Source: Roseomonas sp. KE2513 (GTDB lineage Bacteria > Pseudomonadota > Alphaproteobacteria > Acetobacterales > Acetobacteraceae). From it: a stretch of DNA of 64,000 bases. Within the stretch, counting starts at the first letter, position 1. The number at the start of each line of letters is the position of its first letter. The translations under genes were made by a program, and so were the position numbers. Where the stretch lies: assembly GCF_016107305.1 (NCBI RefSeq), contig NZ_RCVR01000011.1, positions 62,001-126,000 of the forward strand, in the 5' to 3' direction. Below the pieces are notes generated by a model that was not told the DNA's origin, made no database searches, and saw only the letters and a program-made list of their open reading frames with translations. Shown here one piece after another: positions 55,879 to 64,000 of this stretch.

Positions 55879-56277
55879 TCAGCGGCGGCCGCCCAGCTCG
55901 GCCGCGATGGCGGCCTCGAGGTCGTCGCCGGACATATCCTCGACCTGCATGCCCGCTTCGCCCGCGCTCTCCTCGGTCACGTCCATGACGCCAAAGATGT
56001 TCTCGTCGGTGGCGATCAGGTCGATGACCTCCTCCTCCACGGGCTCCGGCTCCGGGGCGCGCAGGAGGGACTTCACGATGTCCTGCTCAAGGCCATCGAG
56101 CTCCACGGTCTGCTCGGCGATCTCGCGCAGCGCGATGACGGGGTTCTTGTCGTTGTCGCGGTCGACCGTCAGCTCGTCGCCGCGCGAGATGGCGCGGGCG
56201 CGCTGGGCAGCGAGGAGGACGAGATCGAAGCGGTTGGGAACCTGAAGGATGCAGTCCTCGACCGTGACGCGGGCCAT
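55879..56277 (-). CDS. rpoZ: RNA polymerase omega subunit
   Basis: 132 residues. [28 protein letters not shown] and [14 protein letters not shown] are diagnostic. The C-terminal third is an acidic extension ([10 protein letters not shown] ... [10 protein letters not shown]-like) longer than in E. coli, as in relatives. Head of the operon, with a good promoter 36 bases upstream. Confidence 0.96.
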   Translation of the reverse strand: MARVTVEDCILQVPNRFDLVLLAAQRARAISRGDELTVDRDNDKNPVIALREIAEQTVELDGLEQDIVKSLLRAPEPEPVEEEVIDLIATDENIFGVMDVTEESAGEAGMQVEDMSGDDLEAAIAAELGGRR

Positions 56278-56313
56278 GGCGGACTCCCTAAGCTGTGTAC
56301 GGGGCGAAGGGAT

Positions 56314-56342
56314 GACATAGAGAGCCGCCGATCCAAAGGCAA
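56314..56342 (-). promoter_or_regulatory. Probable promoter of the rpoZ-relA-acpS-lepB-rnc-era-recO operon
   Basis: TTGCCT and TATGTC are separated by 17 bases on the minus strand, the -10 ending 36 bases before the rpoZ start codon. It lies in the 73-base gap after folK. Confidence 0.5.
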
Positions 56343-56350
56343 GGCCAGCC

Positions 56351-56869
56351 CTATCCGGCCGGGCGCATGGGAGCGTCCGGCAGGGAGCGGAGCATTTCGG
56401 ATACGCTACGGCCGCTCGCCGGGTCCGTCCAGTCCGGCCAGACCTCCGCCAGGGGCACGAGGACGAAGCGGCGCATATGGGCGCGTGGATGGGGCAGCAC
56501 CGGGTCCGGCACCGCCCGCACCAGCCCGCCCATGGCCACGATGTCGAGGTCGAGCGTGCGCGGCGCATTGGGATAGGGCCGCACCCGCCCGGCGGCGTCC
56601 TCGATGGATTGCAGCGCCCGCAGCAAGGCCGCCGGCTCTGCCGCGCCCCGCAGCCGGGCGACGCCGTTCACGTACCAGGGGCTGTCGGGGTCCGGCGGCT
56701 CGGGCGCCGTTTCCCACCAGCGGGAGACAGCGACGAGAGAGAGGCCGAGCAACCCGTCCAGTGCCGCCGCGGCGCGCCGGCAGGTAGCCAAAGGGGCCGC
56801 GCCGTCGGCCCCCGGCAGGTTGGCGCCGATGGCGACGAGCGTATCCCCCTGCCCCGCGGGCTCAGGAAT
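56351..56869 (-). CDS. folK: Hydroxymethyldihydropterin pyrophosphokinase, without a usual start codon
   Basis: Folate synthesis: pyrophosphorylates 6-hydroxymethyl-dihydropterin. Diagnostic motifs: [29 protein letters not shown], and [12 protein letters not shown] followed by [18 protein letters not shown]. The essential first strand (VAIGANLPG) has no ATG, GTG or TTG ahead of it: the frame is open back to a stop at 56945-56947 without one. The first TTG (56791) falls after the strand. I give ATT at 56869 as best guess: it follows GGGAAG by 6 bases and lies just ahead of the TGA of the upstream gene. A sequence error or another rare start is possible. Confidence 0.75.
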   Translation of the reverse strand: MPEPAGQGDTLVAIGANLPGADGAAPLATCRRAAAALDGLLGLSLVAVSRWWETAPEPPDPDSPWYVNGVARLRGAAEPAALLRALQSIEDAAGRVRPYPNAPRTLDLDIVAMGGLVRAVPDPVLPHPRAHMRRFVLVPLAEVWPDWTDPASGRSVSEMLRSLPDAPMRPAG

Positions 56870-57548
56870 AGCGCTCTTCCCGCCAGGGATCGCCGCGGTC
56901 GTGATAGCCGCGCACCTCCCAGAAGCCGGGCTTGTCCTCGGCGATCAGGGTGATCCGCCGGATCCACTTCGGGCTTTTCCAGAGATAGAGATGCGGCACC
57001 ACGAGGCGCAGCGGGCCGCCGTGCTGGCGGCTGAGCGGCTTGCCGTCCCAGTGCGTGGCCAGAAGGTTCTCCGGGCGGGCGAGGTCGTCCAGCGGCAGGT
57101 TCGTCGTGTAGCCGTCATGCGACTCCATCGTGACGAAGCGGGCCTCCGGGCGCGGCTCGGCCTGCGCGAGGAGGTCGATGATCGCGATGCCTCGCCAGTC
57201 GTTGTCGTAACGCGACCACTGGGTGACACAGTGGATGTCGTTCCGCCGCTCCTCCTGCGGCAGTGCCATCAGCTCAGCCCAGGAGAGGGAGAGCGGATTG
57301 CCTACCAGCCCATCAATGTCGAGCCGCGCCGCCGCCTCGGCCACGGCCGGCTGAATGCCGAGGTCGAGGACGGGCCAGTCCGTCACCAGCCGCTGGCCGG
57401 GCGGCAGGCGATCCCGATCCGGGTCGCCGGCGGTGCCGGTGAGCAACCGGCCCTCCTCCGCCCAACGCTGCTTGGTGCGGATGAGCTTTTCCTTGATGCC
57501 CTCAAGGAGGCCCTCGGGCTTGCCGGCGGGCGTGCTGCTGTCGGTCAT
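56862..57548 (-). CDS. Sulfite-oxidase-like molybdopterin oxidoreductase
   Basis: 228 residues, cytosolic by sequence (no signal peptide). Oxidoreductase molybdopterin-binding fold: the Mo-ligand Cys in NDIHCVTQWSRYDNDWRG, MESHDGYTTNLPLDD, and QHGGPLRLVVPHLYLWKS. It lacks the dimerisation domain of true sulfite oxidase, like the YuiH/YedY-related short proteins; the electron partner is unknown. ATG at 57548 chosen. Its stop overlaps the folK region. Confidence 0.85.
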   Translation of the reverse strand: MTDSSTPAGKPEGLLEGIKEKLIRTKQRWAEEGRLLTGTAGDPDRDRLPPGQRLVTDWPVLDLGIQPAVAEAAARLDIDGLVGNPLSLSWAELMALPQEERRNDIHCVTQWSRYDNDWRGIAIIDLLAQAEPRPEARFVTMESHDGYTTNLPLDDLARPENLLATHWDGKPLSRQHGGPLRLVVPHLYLWKSPKWIRRITLIAEDKPGFWEVRGYHDRGDPWREERYS

Positions 57549-57607
57549 GGCGTCAGAGGTGCCCTCGCTGGCGCGCGGATGCAACTGGGACCCTGCGCGA
57601 CGGGTTC

Positions 57608-58468
57608 TCAGGGATGGGAGGCGAGCCAGGCGTCGACCGGCGGTCCCCAGACCGGCTCGCCGGCTCCCGCATAGAACATGTCGTGCCCGTCCGTGCCGAA
57701 TGCCGGAAGCTGCAGGAGGGTGGAGCGGCCGCCTGCGCGGGCATGGGCGGCCTGCATCTCGGCGACCAGTGCGGGCCCGAAGAAGGTGTCGTTGGGCGTA
57801 TGGATCCAGAGCAGCGGCAGGGCGCTTGGCCGGGCCTCCGCCGCGAGCCGCCCGGCATCGGCAACGAGGCGACCCGGCGCGCAGTTGTTGTTGGGCAGGT
57901 CGTCCCGGTGCCCTCCCCGCCCAGGTGCCACGGCGATGATGGCGGAGACGCCGGGCGGCGGGTCGGCCGCGAGGGCGAGCACCCCCCAGCCGCCGGCGGA
58001 CTGGCCGATGACCACGATGCCATCGGGCGCGATACCCGGCATCCCGCGGGCCGCGGCGATGGCGGCACGGATGTCGTGAGCCGTCTCCCGCGCCCCGGCG
58101 GCATAGTTAGGGGCATTGCAAGGGCCATAGCCCTCCATGAACGGCCCGGTATCGGTGCCGTAGCCGCGTCGCAGGGGCGCGAGCACCGCCTGCCCGCGGG
58201 CGAGGAAGTGCCGCGCGACCGGAGAGTCGCAGCTCAGCAGCCCGTAGCGCCGCCGCGCCGCCGCCTGCCCGGGCGAGCCGTGGTTGACGACAACGAGTCG
58301 CGCGGGGCCGCTGCCGTCGGGCAGGCAGATCCGGGCGGGAATCGGCCTCAGGCTCCCATCGACGCCAGGGACCTTGACGATGATCGTGTCGGCCCCAGTA
58401 ACGGGCGCCCCCGTGCAGGCCGCGAGGACCAGTGGCAAGGCCATCAAGAGAGCTGAAAGCCGGCCCAT
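57608..58468 (-). CDS. Alpha/beta hydrolase lipoprotein (dienelactone-hydrolase-like)
   Basis: 286 residues. Lipoprotein signal MGRLSALLMALPLVLAACTG, with Cys18 the probable lipid site. Catalytic fold: VVNHGSPGQ oxyanion region, nucleophile GQSAGGWG, acid in HTPNDTFFGP, His in GTDGHDMFY. Two extra Cys (LLSCDS and GPCNAP) could form a disulfide in the periplasm. Single gene, divergent from the RND operon with a 133-base gap. Confidence 0.85.
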   Translation of the reverse strand: MGRLSALLMALPLVLAACTGAPVTGADTIIVKVPGVDGSLRPIPARICLPDGSGPARLVVVNHGSPGQAAARRRYGLLSCDSPVARHFLARGQAVLAPLRRGYGTDTGPFMEGYGPCNAPNYAAGARETAHDIRAAIAAARGMPGIAPDGIVVIGQSAGGWGVLALAADPPPGVSAIIAVAPGRGGHRDDLPNNNCAPGRLVADAGRLAAEARPSALPLLWIHTPNDTFFGPALVAEMQAAHARAGGRSTLLQLPAFGTDGHDMFYAGAGEPVWGPPVDAWLASHP

Positions 58469-58601
58469 GATACGGCGTGGCGGGGCGGCCTGTGGCAGGC
58501 CTGCCGCGGCGGTGCGGCATTCCCGCCGCATCAGTGGCGAAGGGTAACGAGGCATGGGGTCCGGCCCGGTTCCCGCCTACTATACGGGTGTGCAAGACGA
58601 G

Positions 58602-60086
58602 ATGTCAGTGACCCTGCCCCCCCGCGCGACGCGACGGGGCACAAGCCAGATCATGCTCGGGACCATCCTGGGCCTGCTTCCCGGCGGCTGCGCGCTGCTG
58701 CCCGACGCGATTCCCGGCATCGCCAGCGGTCCGGACCGTTTCCGCGAGGCCCGGCCAGATGCCAGGGCCACTTGGCCGGATCCCGACTGGTGGCGCGGCT
58801 TCCGCTCGGTGGAACTGGACCGGCTGATGAACCGGATCGCCTCCCAGAACCTCGACCTTGCCCAGGCGGAGGCGCGCGTGCGCCAAGCCGATGCCTCCGC
58901 GCAGATCGCAGGCTCGGCGCTGCTTCCCCAGGTGACGGCGGGCGGCAGCACGCAGCGGAGCCGCACCGGCCAGGGCGGTGCGGCTATCCGCCGCTACTCG
59001 GCCGACCTCGCCGCTTCCTACGAGCTGGACCTTTGGGGCCAGAACCGGAACAACCTGCAGGCGGCGCTCCTCGCCGCCCAGGCGCAGCGTTTCGACCTCG
59101 GCACCGTGCTGCTGACCACTGAGGCCTCGGTCGCGAACACCTATTTCACCATTCTCGAGGCGCGGAACTCGCTCCGCATCCAGGAGGCGAACCTCGCGGC
59201 CGCGCGCCGGGTGCTGAACGTGATCCGCCAACAGGTGGCCGCCGGCACCGCGACCGGCCTGGACCTCGCCCAACAGGAGACTGTGGTGGCCCAGCAGGAG
59301 GCGGCGGTGCCGCCGCTGCGGCAGACGGTGTCGCAGAACACAGCCTCGCTCGCCGTGCTGATCGGCCTCGCGCCGACCGAACTGGACGTGATCGGGGAGG
59401 GTTTCGAGGGGCTCGACGTCCCCTCCCCCGCCCCCGGCCTGCCCTCCGCCCTGTTGGCGCGGCGGCCGGACGTGCTGGCGGCGGAGGCGGCGCTGGCGGC
59501 GGCGAATGCGGACGTGGCGGTGGCGCGGGCGGCCCTCTATCCCAATATCACCCTCTCGGCCCAGGGCGGGTTCCAGTCGGCGCTGCTGGGCACGCTGCTG
59601 CGGCCGGAGGCGCAGTTCTACAGCATCGCGGCCAACCTCGTGCAGACCGTCTTCGACGCGGGCGCCACGCGCGGCCGCATCGCCCTCTCGCGCGCCCAGG
59701 CGGAGGAGCTCCTGGCAGCCTATCGCCAGGCGATCCTCTCCGCCCTCTCGGACGTGGAGAGCGCACTGGCGGCGCTGCGGGAGACGACCGAGCAGGAGCG
59801 CCTGCTGGCCGAGGCGGAGCGGCGGGCGGCGCGGGCCTGTTCGGTGGCTGAGGAGCAGCTTCGGGGCGGGATCATCAACCTGATCACGCTGCTGAACACG
59901 CAGCTCACGCTGTTCACGGCGCGCCGGAACCTCTCCCGCGGGCGGCTGCAGCGGTTCCAGGCGGCGGTCGGGCTCTTCCGGGCGCTCGGCGGCGGCTGGG
60001 GCCCGGGCGTCTCCGGAGGCGGCGCGATCAGGATTTCATCGGCCACTCCCCCGGCGGGAGCGGGCGTGTCGGAGGGGAGCCGATGA
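58602..60086 (+). CDS. RND efflux outer membrane lipoprotein (NodT/OprM family)
   Basis: 494 residues. Outer-membrane channel of a tripartite pump. Lipobox in LLPGGC. Two TolC-type repeats with long helices: FRSVELDRLMNRIASQNLDLA, AARRVLNVIRQQVAAGTATG, and the second copy RRPDVLAAEAALAAANADVA with ALYPNITLSAQGG. ATG at 58602; a shorter start at 58653 is possible. Overlaps the adaptor gene by 4 bases; placing the channel gene first is less common than last. Confidence 0.92.
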   Translation: MSVTLPPRATRRGTSQIMLGTILGLLPGGCALLPDAIPGIASGPDRFREARPDARATWPDPDWWRGFRSVELDRLMNRIASQNLDLAQAEARVRQADASAQIAGSALLPQVTAGGSTQRSRTGQGGAAIRRYSADLAASYELDLWGQNRNNLQAALLAAQAQRFDLGTVLLTTEASVANTYFTILEARNSLRIQEANLAAARRVLNVIRQQVAAGTATGLDLAQQETVVAQQEAAVPPLRQTVSQNTASLAVLIGLAPTELDVIGEGFEGLDVPSPAPGLPSALLARRPDVLAAEAALAAANADVAVARAALYPNITLSAQGGFQSALLGTLLRPEAQFYSIAANLVQTVFDAGATRGRIALSRAQAEELLAAYRQAILSALSDVESALAALRETTEQERLLAEAERRAARACSVAEEQLRGGIINLITLLNTQLTLFTARRNLSRGRLQRFQAAVGLFRALGGGWGPGVSGGGAIRISSATPPAGAGVSEGSR

Positions 60087-61387
60087 GGCGTATTTCGGGA
60101 TGGCTCCTGGCCCTCGTGCTGCTGGCGGGCGCCGGCGGCGCGGGTTGGTGGTGGTGGGAGCACCGGGGCGCCAACGACCCCTCCGCGGCGCATGACCAGG
60201 CAGGGGCCCAAGGGCAGCAGGGCGGCGCCGTCGGACCAGGCCCGGGGCGGCAGCGCGCCGGCGCCGGGGGAGGACCAGGCGGCCGTGGCCGGCCGGGTGG
60301 CGGCATCCCCGTGCCAGTGACCGTCGCCGAGGCGATGCAGCGCGACGTGCCGCTGACCGTGGACGCGCTCGGCAGCGTCGTGCCGCTCGAGAGCGTGGTG
60401 GTCCGCACCCAGCTCGATGGGCAGCTCATGGAGGTGAACTTCCGCGAGGGGCAGGAGGTCGCCAAGGGCGACGTGCTGGCGCGCGTGGACGACCGCGCCG
60501 CTCAGGCCGCGCTACAGCAGGCCGAGGGCAAGCGCGCCTACGACCAGGCGCAGCTCGCGAATGCCCGGGTGGACCTGCAGCGCTACCAGGGCCTCGCGCA
60601 GGGCGCGGGTGTCACGCGCCAGCAGTTGGACACGCAGCGTGCGCAGGTGGCCATGCTGGAGGCCCAGGTCCGCCAGGACGAGGCCGCCATCGAGCAGGCC
60701 CGCACGCAACTCGATTTCGCGACTATCCGCGCCCCGCTCGCCGGGCGGGTGGGCATCCGCCAGGTCGATCCCGGCAATATCGTGCGGGGCTCGGACACCA
60801 ATGGCATCGTCACGGTGACGCAGATGGCGCCCATCGGGGTCACCTTCACCCTGCCGCAGCAGGAATTGCCGCGGCTGCTGCGGACCATGGCCGCCGGCCC
60901 TGTGCCGGTCGAGACCCTGCCCGGCCCCGGCAATGCGCCCACCGCCCGCGGCACGCTGCTGACGGTGGACAACGCGGTGGACCCCACCACCGGCACCATC
61001 AAGGCGAAGGCCACCTTCCCGAACGAGGACCGCGTGCTCTGGCCCGGCGCCTTCGTGAACCTGCGCCTGCGCATCGAGGTGGTGCCGCAGGCGACCGTGG
61101 TGCCGCTCGTCTCCATCCAGCGCGGCCCGGACGGCACTTATGCCTTCGTCGTGAAGGAGGACCGGACCGTCGAGCAGCGGCCAGTGACGGTCGGGCAGAT
61201 GACCCAGGCCGACGCCGTCGTGCAGTCCGGCCTCCGCCCCGGGGAGCAGGTAGTGACCTCGGGCGGGCTGCGGCTGAGCGCGGGCACCACCGTCGCCCTC
61301 TCCGACGACACGGCGCCCGCGCGGCCAGCCGGGCCGCGCCCGCGGCGGACGGCGGATGCCCAGCCCGCAACGGGGGCGCCGAATTGA
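60083..61387 (+). CDS. RND efflux periplasmic adaptor subunit (MdtA-like)
   Basis: 434 residues. One N-terminal membrane anchor (5-25, with WWWWE at its end), then an unusual Gly/Pro/Arg/Gln-rich stretch (about 30-75) before the adaptor core. Lipoyl/barrel motifs GSVVPLESVVVRTQLDGQL, FREGQEVAKGDVLARVDDR and TIRAPLAGRVGIRQVDPGN match MdtA. ATGA overlap with the channel gene and TTGA overlap with the pump gene couple all three. Confidence 0.94.
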   Translation: MRRISGWLLALVLLAGAGGAGWWWWEHRGANDPSAAHDQAGAQGQQGGAVGPGPGRQRAGAGGGPGGRGRPGGGIPVPVTVAEAMQRDVPLTVDALGSVVPLESVVVRTQLDGQLMEVNFREGQEVAKGDVLARVDDRAAQAALQQAEGKRAYDQAQLANARVDLQRYQGLAQGAGVTRQQLDTQRAQVAMLEAQVRQDEAAIEQARTQLDFATIRAPLAGRVGIRQVDPGNIVRGSDTNGIVTVTQMAPIGVTFTLPQQELPRLLRTMAAGPVPVETLPGPGNAPTARGTLLTVDNAVDPTTGTIKAKATFPNEDRVLWPGAFVNLRLRIEVVPQATVVPLVSIQRGPDGTYAFVVKEDRTVEQRPVTVGQMTQADAVVQSGLRPGEQVVTSGGLRLSAGTTVALSDDTAPARPAGPRPRRTADAQPATGAPN

Positions 61388-64000
61388 ACATCTCGGCCCC
61401 CTTCATCTCCCGGCCGGTCGCGACGACGTTGCTGTCGATCGCGGTGCTGCTGGTCGGGCTCTGGGGCTACCTGCGCCTGCCGGTCTCCTCCCTGCCGGAG
61501 GTGGACTTCCCGACGATCGAGGTTTCCACCCAACTTCCAGGCGCCTCCCCGGATACGGTCGCCCTGCTGGTCACGGCGCCGTTGGAGCGGCAGCTCGGTC
61601 AGATCGCAGGGGTGTCGGTGATGACCTCCACCTCCGGCCCGGGGACGAGCCGGATCGCGCTTCAGTTCGCGCTCGACAAGGACCTCGACGAGGCCGCGCA
61701 GGACGTACAGTCCGCGCTCGATGCCGCGCGCGGCACGCTGCCGAGCACCCTTCCCTACCCGCCGCTCTACGCGAAGGTGAACCCGGCGGACCCGCCGATC
61801 ATTACAATTGCCCTTACCTCCGATACGCTGCCGATCGCGCGGCTCTCCGACACGGCGGACACGCTGCTCGCGCAGAAGCTCGCGCAGTCGGCGGGGGTGG
61901 GCCGGGTGACGGTGCAGGGGAACATGCGCCCTGCGGTGCGCCTACGGATCGATCCGGCGCGGCTCGCCGGCTACGGCCTCTCCATGGCCGATGTGCGGAC
62001 GGCCGTGACCTCGTCCAACGCGAACACGCCGAAAGGTTCGCTGGACGGCGCGCGCCAGGCGTCGACCATCATGTCCAACGACCAGATCACCACCCCGGCC
62101 GCCTTCGCCGATGTGATCGTCGCCTATCGCAACGACGCGCCCATCCGCCTGCGCGACCTCGGCGAAGCGGTGGAAGGGCTGGAGAACGACCGCAACGCCG
62201 CCTGGTTCAACGGAGAACCCGCGGTGATCCTCGACGTGCAGCGCCAACCGGGCGCCAACATCGTCGATACCGTCACCCGCATCCGCTCCCAGCTTCCGGA
62301 CCTCGAGCGCGGCCTGCCCGCGGGGATCCGCATGTCCATCGTCTCCGACCGGACGGAGACGATCCGCGCCTCCGTGCGGGAGGTGGAGCTGACGCTGGTT
62401 CTCTCCACCGTGCTGGTGGTGGCGGTGATCTGGCTGTTCCTGCACTCGGGGCGCGCGACCATCGTGCCGGCGGTCTCGCTGCCGCTCTCGCTCATTGGCA
62501 CCTTCGCCGTCATGTCCTGGCTGGGCTTCTCGCTCGACAACCTCTCCCTCATGGCGCTGGTGATCGCGACGGGCTTCGTGGTGGACGACGCCATCGTCAT
62601 GATCGAGAACATCGTCCGTCACATCGAGGATGGAATGCCCCCTCTCCCCGCTGCCTATGCGGGCGCGAAGGGCATCGCCTTCACCATTGTCTCGCTCACC
62701 GTCTCCCTCATCGCGGTCTTCATCCCGCTGCTCTTCATGGAGGGGGTCGTCGGCCGCCTGTTCCGGGAATTCGCGGAGACGCTGACGGCAGCCGTGCTCG
62801 TCTCCATGGTCATCTCCCTCACTCTCACGCCCATGATGTGCGCGCTGCTGCTGCGCCCCGCCGCGGAGGAGAAGGGCCGCGTCGCGCGGGCAGCGGACCG
62901 CGTCTTTGACGCCCTGCTCGGCGCCTACCGCCGGGCGCTCGCGGTCACGCTGCGCTTCGAGGCGCTCACCCTGCTGGTGGCGCTCGGCACGGTGGTCCTG
63001 ACGGGCTGGCTCTACGTCGTGATCGACAAGGGCTTCCTGCCGGCACAGGACACGGGGCTGATCCAGATCGCGACCGAGGCGCCGGGCGATGTCTCCTTCT
63101 CCCGGATGTCCGCCCTCCAGCGGCAGGTGGCGGATGCCGTGCGGGCGGACCCGGCGGTGCTCTCCGTCACCTCCGTGGTCGGTGCCGGCACGGTGAACGC
63201 GACGCTGAACGGCGGCCGCGTGACCGCGGTGCTGCGCCCGCGCGACGAGCGCAACGAGACAGCGCAGGAGATCATCGCCCGCCTCTCGCCCAGGCTGGCC
63301 GGCATCGCGGGGATCGTGAGCTATCCCTCTGCCGTGCAGGACATCCAGATCGGCGCGCGGGCGAGCACGACCCAGTACCAGTTCACTATCGTGGACGCCG
63401 ACGCCGCGACGCTGAACGCCTGGTCGCCGCGTATCCTCGACGCCCTGCGGCAGCGGCCGGAGCTGCGCGACCTCTCCAGCGACCAGCAGCAGCAGGGCCT
63501 GCGCCTGACCGTGGACGTGGACCGCGCCCGCGCCGGACGTCTGGGCGTGACCATGCAGGTGATCGACGACGCCCTCTACGACGCCTTTGGCCAGCGCCAG
63601 ATCTCAACCATCTACGCCGCCAACAACCAGTACCGCGTCATCCTCGAGGCTTCGGCGGATTTCCTGGCTGATCCCACCCGACTTGGCCTGCTGCGGGTGG
63701 CGGGCAGCACCAACGGCACGGCGACCGTCGTGCCCCTTTCCGAGGTCGCCCGCATTGGCCGTGGCTCCGGCCCGCTGCAGGTAACGCGGGAGAACCAGTT
63801 TCCGGCCGTCACCTATTCCTTCAACCTTGCCGAGGGTGTTTCCCTCGGCGGCGCGGTCACGGCGGTGGAGGGAACGCTCCGGCAGCTCGGCGTGCCCTCC
63901 ACCATTACCGGCCGCTTCGCCGGGGATGCCGCGGAGTTCAGCTCCTCGCTCCGCAGCCAACCCTGGCTGATCCTGGCGGCGGTGGTGGTGATCTACATCA
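61384..64000 (+). CDS. RND efflux inner membrane pump (MdtB/MdtC-like), 3' end missing
   Basis: 872 residues visible; the gene runs off the window. TTG start overlapping the adaptor stop (TTGA). Reads NISAPFISRPVATTLLSIAV then LPVSSLPEVDFPTIEVST, typical of MdtB/C. Proton-relay Asp pair in the fourth helix: ATGFVVDDAIVMIENI. The porter domain KVNPADPPIITIALTSD and SNDQITTPAAF closely resemble MdtB. Drives export of drugs, bile-salt-like or metal-chelate compounds by proton uptake. Full enzyme is normally ~1030 residues, so about 160 are missing. Confidence 0.95.
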   Translation, partial: MNISAPFISRPVATTLLSIAVLLVGLWGYLRLPVSSLPEVDFPTIEVSTQLPGASPDTVALLVTAPLERQLGQIAGVSVMTSTSGPGTSRIALQFALDKDLDEAAQDVQSALDAARGTLPSTLPYPPLYAKVNPADPPIITIALTSDTLPIARLSDTADTLLAQKLAQSAGVGRVTVQGNMRPAVRLRIDPARLAGYGLSMADVRTAVTSSNANTPKGSLDGARQASTIMSNDQITTPAAFADVIVAYRNDAPIRLRDLGEAVEGLENDRNAAWFNGEPAVILDVQRQPGANIVDTVTRIRSQLPDLERGLPAGIRMSIVSDRTETIRASVREVELTLVLSTVLVVAVIWLFLHSGRATIVPAVSLPLSLIGTFAVMSWLGFSLDNLSLMALVIATGFVVDDAIVMIENIVRHIEDGMPPLPAAYAGAKGIAFTIVSLTVSLIAVFIPLLFMEGVVGRLFREFAETLTAAVLVSMVISLTLTPMMCALLLRPAAEEKGRVARAADRVFDALLGAYRRALAVTLRFEALTLLVALGTVVLTGWLYVVIDKGFLPAQDTGLIQIATEAPGDVSFSRMSALQRQVADAVRADPAVLSVTSVVGAGTVNATLNGGRVTAVLRPRDERNETAQEIIARLSPRLAGIAGIVSYPSAVQDIQIGARASTTQYQFTIVDADAATLNAWSPRILDALRQRPELRDLSSDQQQQGLRLTVDVDRARAGRLGVTMQVIDDALYDAFGQRQISTIYAANNQYRVILEASADFLADPTRLGLLRVAGSTNGTATVVPLSEVARIGRGSGPLQVTRENQFPAVTYSFNLAEGVSLGGAVTAVEGTLRQLGVPSTITGRFAGDAAEFSSSLRSQPWLILAAVVVIYI

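Noticed and set aside
56351-56791. folK starting at TTG 56791
   Set aside because: It would remove VAIGANLPG, the conserved first strand of the enzyme.

Overview
The window is chromosomal DNA from a very GC-rich alphaproteobacterium. The gene orders CBP3 chaperone / yceD-rpmF-plsX-fabH-ihfA-merR, rpiB-glyA-nrdR-rib-nusB-thiL and rpoZ-relA-acpS-lepB-rnc-era-recO are typical of that class. The wealth of Liv/TRAP/NMT1-type transporters, Tat-dependent binding proteins and CaiB-type enzymes suggests an environmental Acetobacteraceae (Roseomonas-like) organism. That placement is inference from gene content; no rRNA is present. I see no insertion sequence, prophage or CRISPR array, and no gene-free stretch longer than 300 bases (the longest is 28820-29110).

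Layout. 1-1.1 kb: 3' part of a TRAP substrate-binding protein. 1.15-7.9 kb (minus): a complete branched-chain-amino-acid-type ABC transporter (livG, livF, binding protein, livH, livM), followed closely by a small membrane protein, an XpaC-like protein and a TelA-family protein. 8.0-9.2 kb: lytic transglycosylase and tRNA-Pro(GGG). 9.2-13.8 kb (minus): CBP3 chaperone, yceD, rpmF, plsX, fabH, ihfA and a MerR regulator, with divergent bamE-like lipoprotein. 14.5-22.8 kb (minus): rpiB, glyA, nrdR, ribD, ribE, a degenerate ribBA ('ribBX'), ribH, nusB, thiL and an MFS transporter; hemB is divergent. 24.1-30.6 kb: malonyl-CoA decarboxylase, class III CoA-transferase and two alpha/beta hydrolases (minus), with a divergent aldehyde dehydrogenase.

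30.7-39.7 kb is the most accessory-looking part. A divergent IclR regulator faces a compact minus-strand unit: Rieske non-heme iron oxygenase, glutamine-synthetase-like ligase, an NMT1/taurine-type ABC importer with two different permeases, an MFS transporter and possibly an unrecognised protein. This looks like an uncharacterised uptake-plus-catabolism system in which gamma-glutamylation and oxygenation may be combined, an arrangement reminiscent of aniline dioxygenase systems.

39.9-50 kb: PAS hybrid histidine kinase, penicillin-acylase-family hydrolase, bacterial arginyl/leucyl-transferase (Bpt), hexapeptide acyltransferase, parC, and an exported protein made of four PPC-like repeats. 49.8-56.3 kb (minus): the stringent-response/ribosome-assembly operon rpoZ-relA-acpS-lepB-rnc-era-recO. 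56.3-58.5 kb: folK without a usual start codon, a sulfite-oxidase-like protein and a lipoprotein hydrolase. 58.6 kb to the end: an RND efflux operon (outer-membrane factor, adaptor, pump), the pump cut by the window edge.
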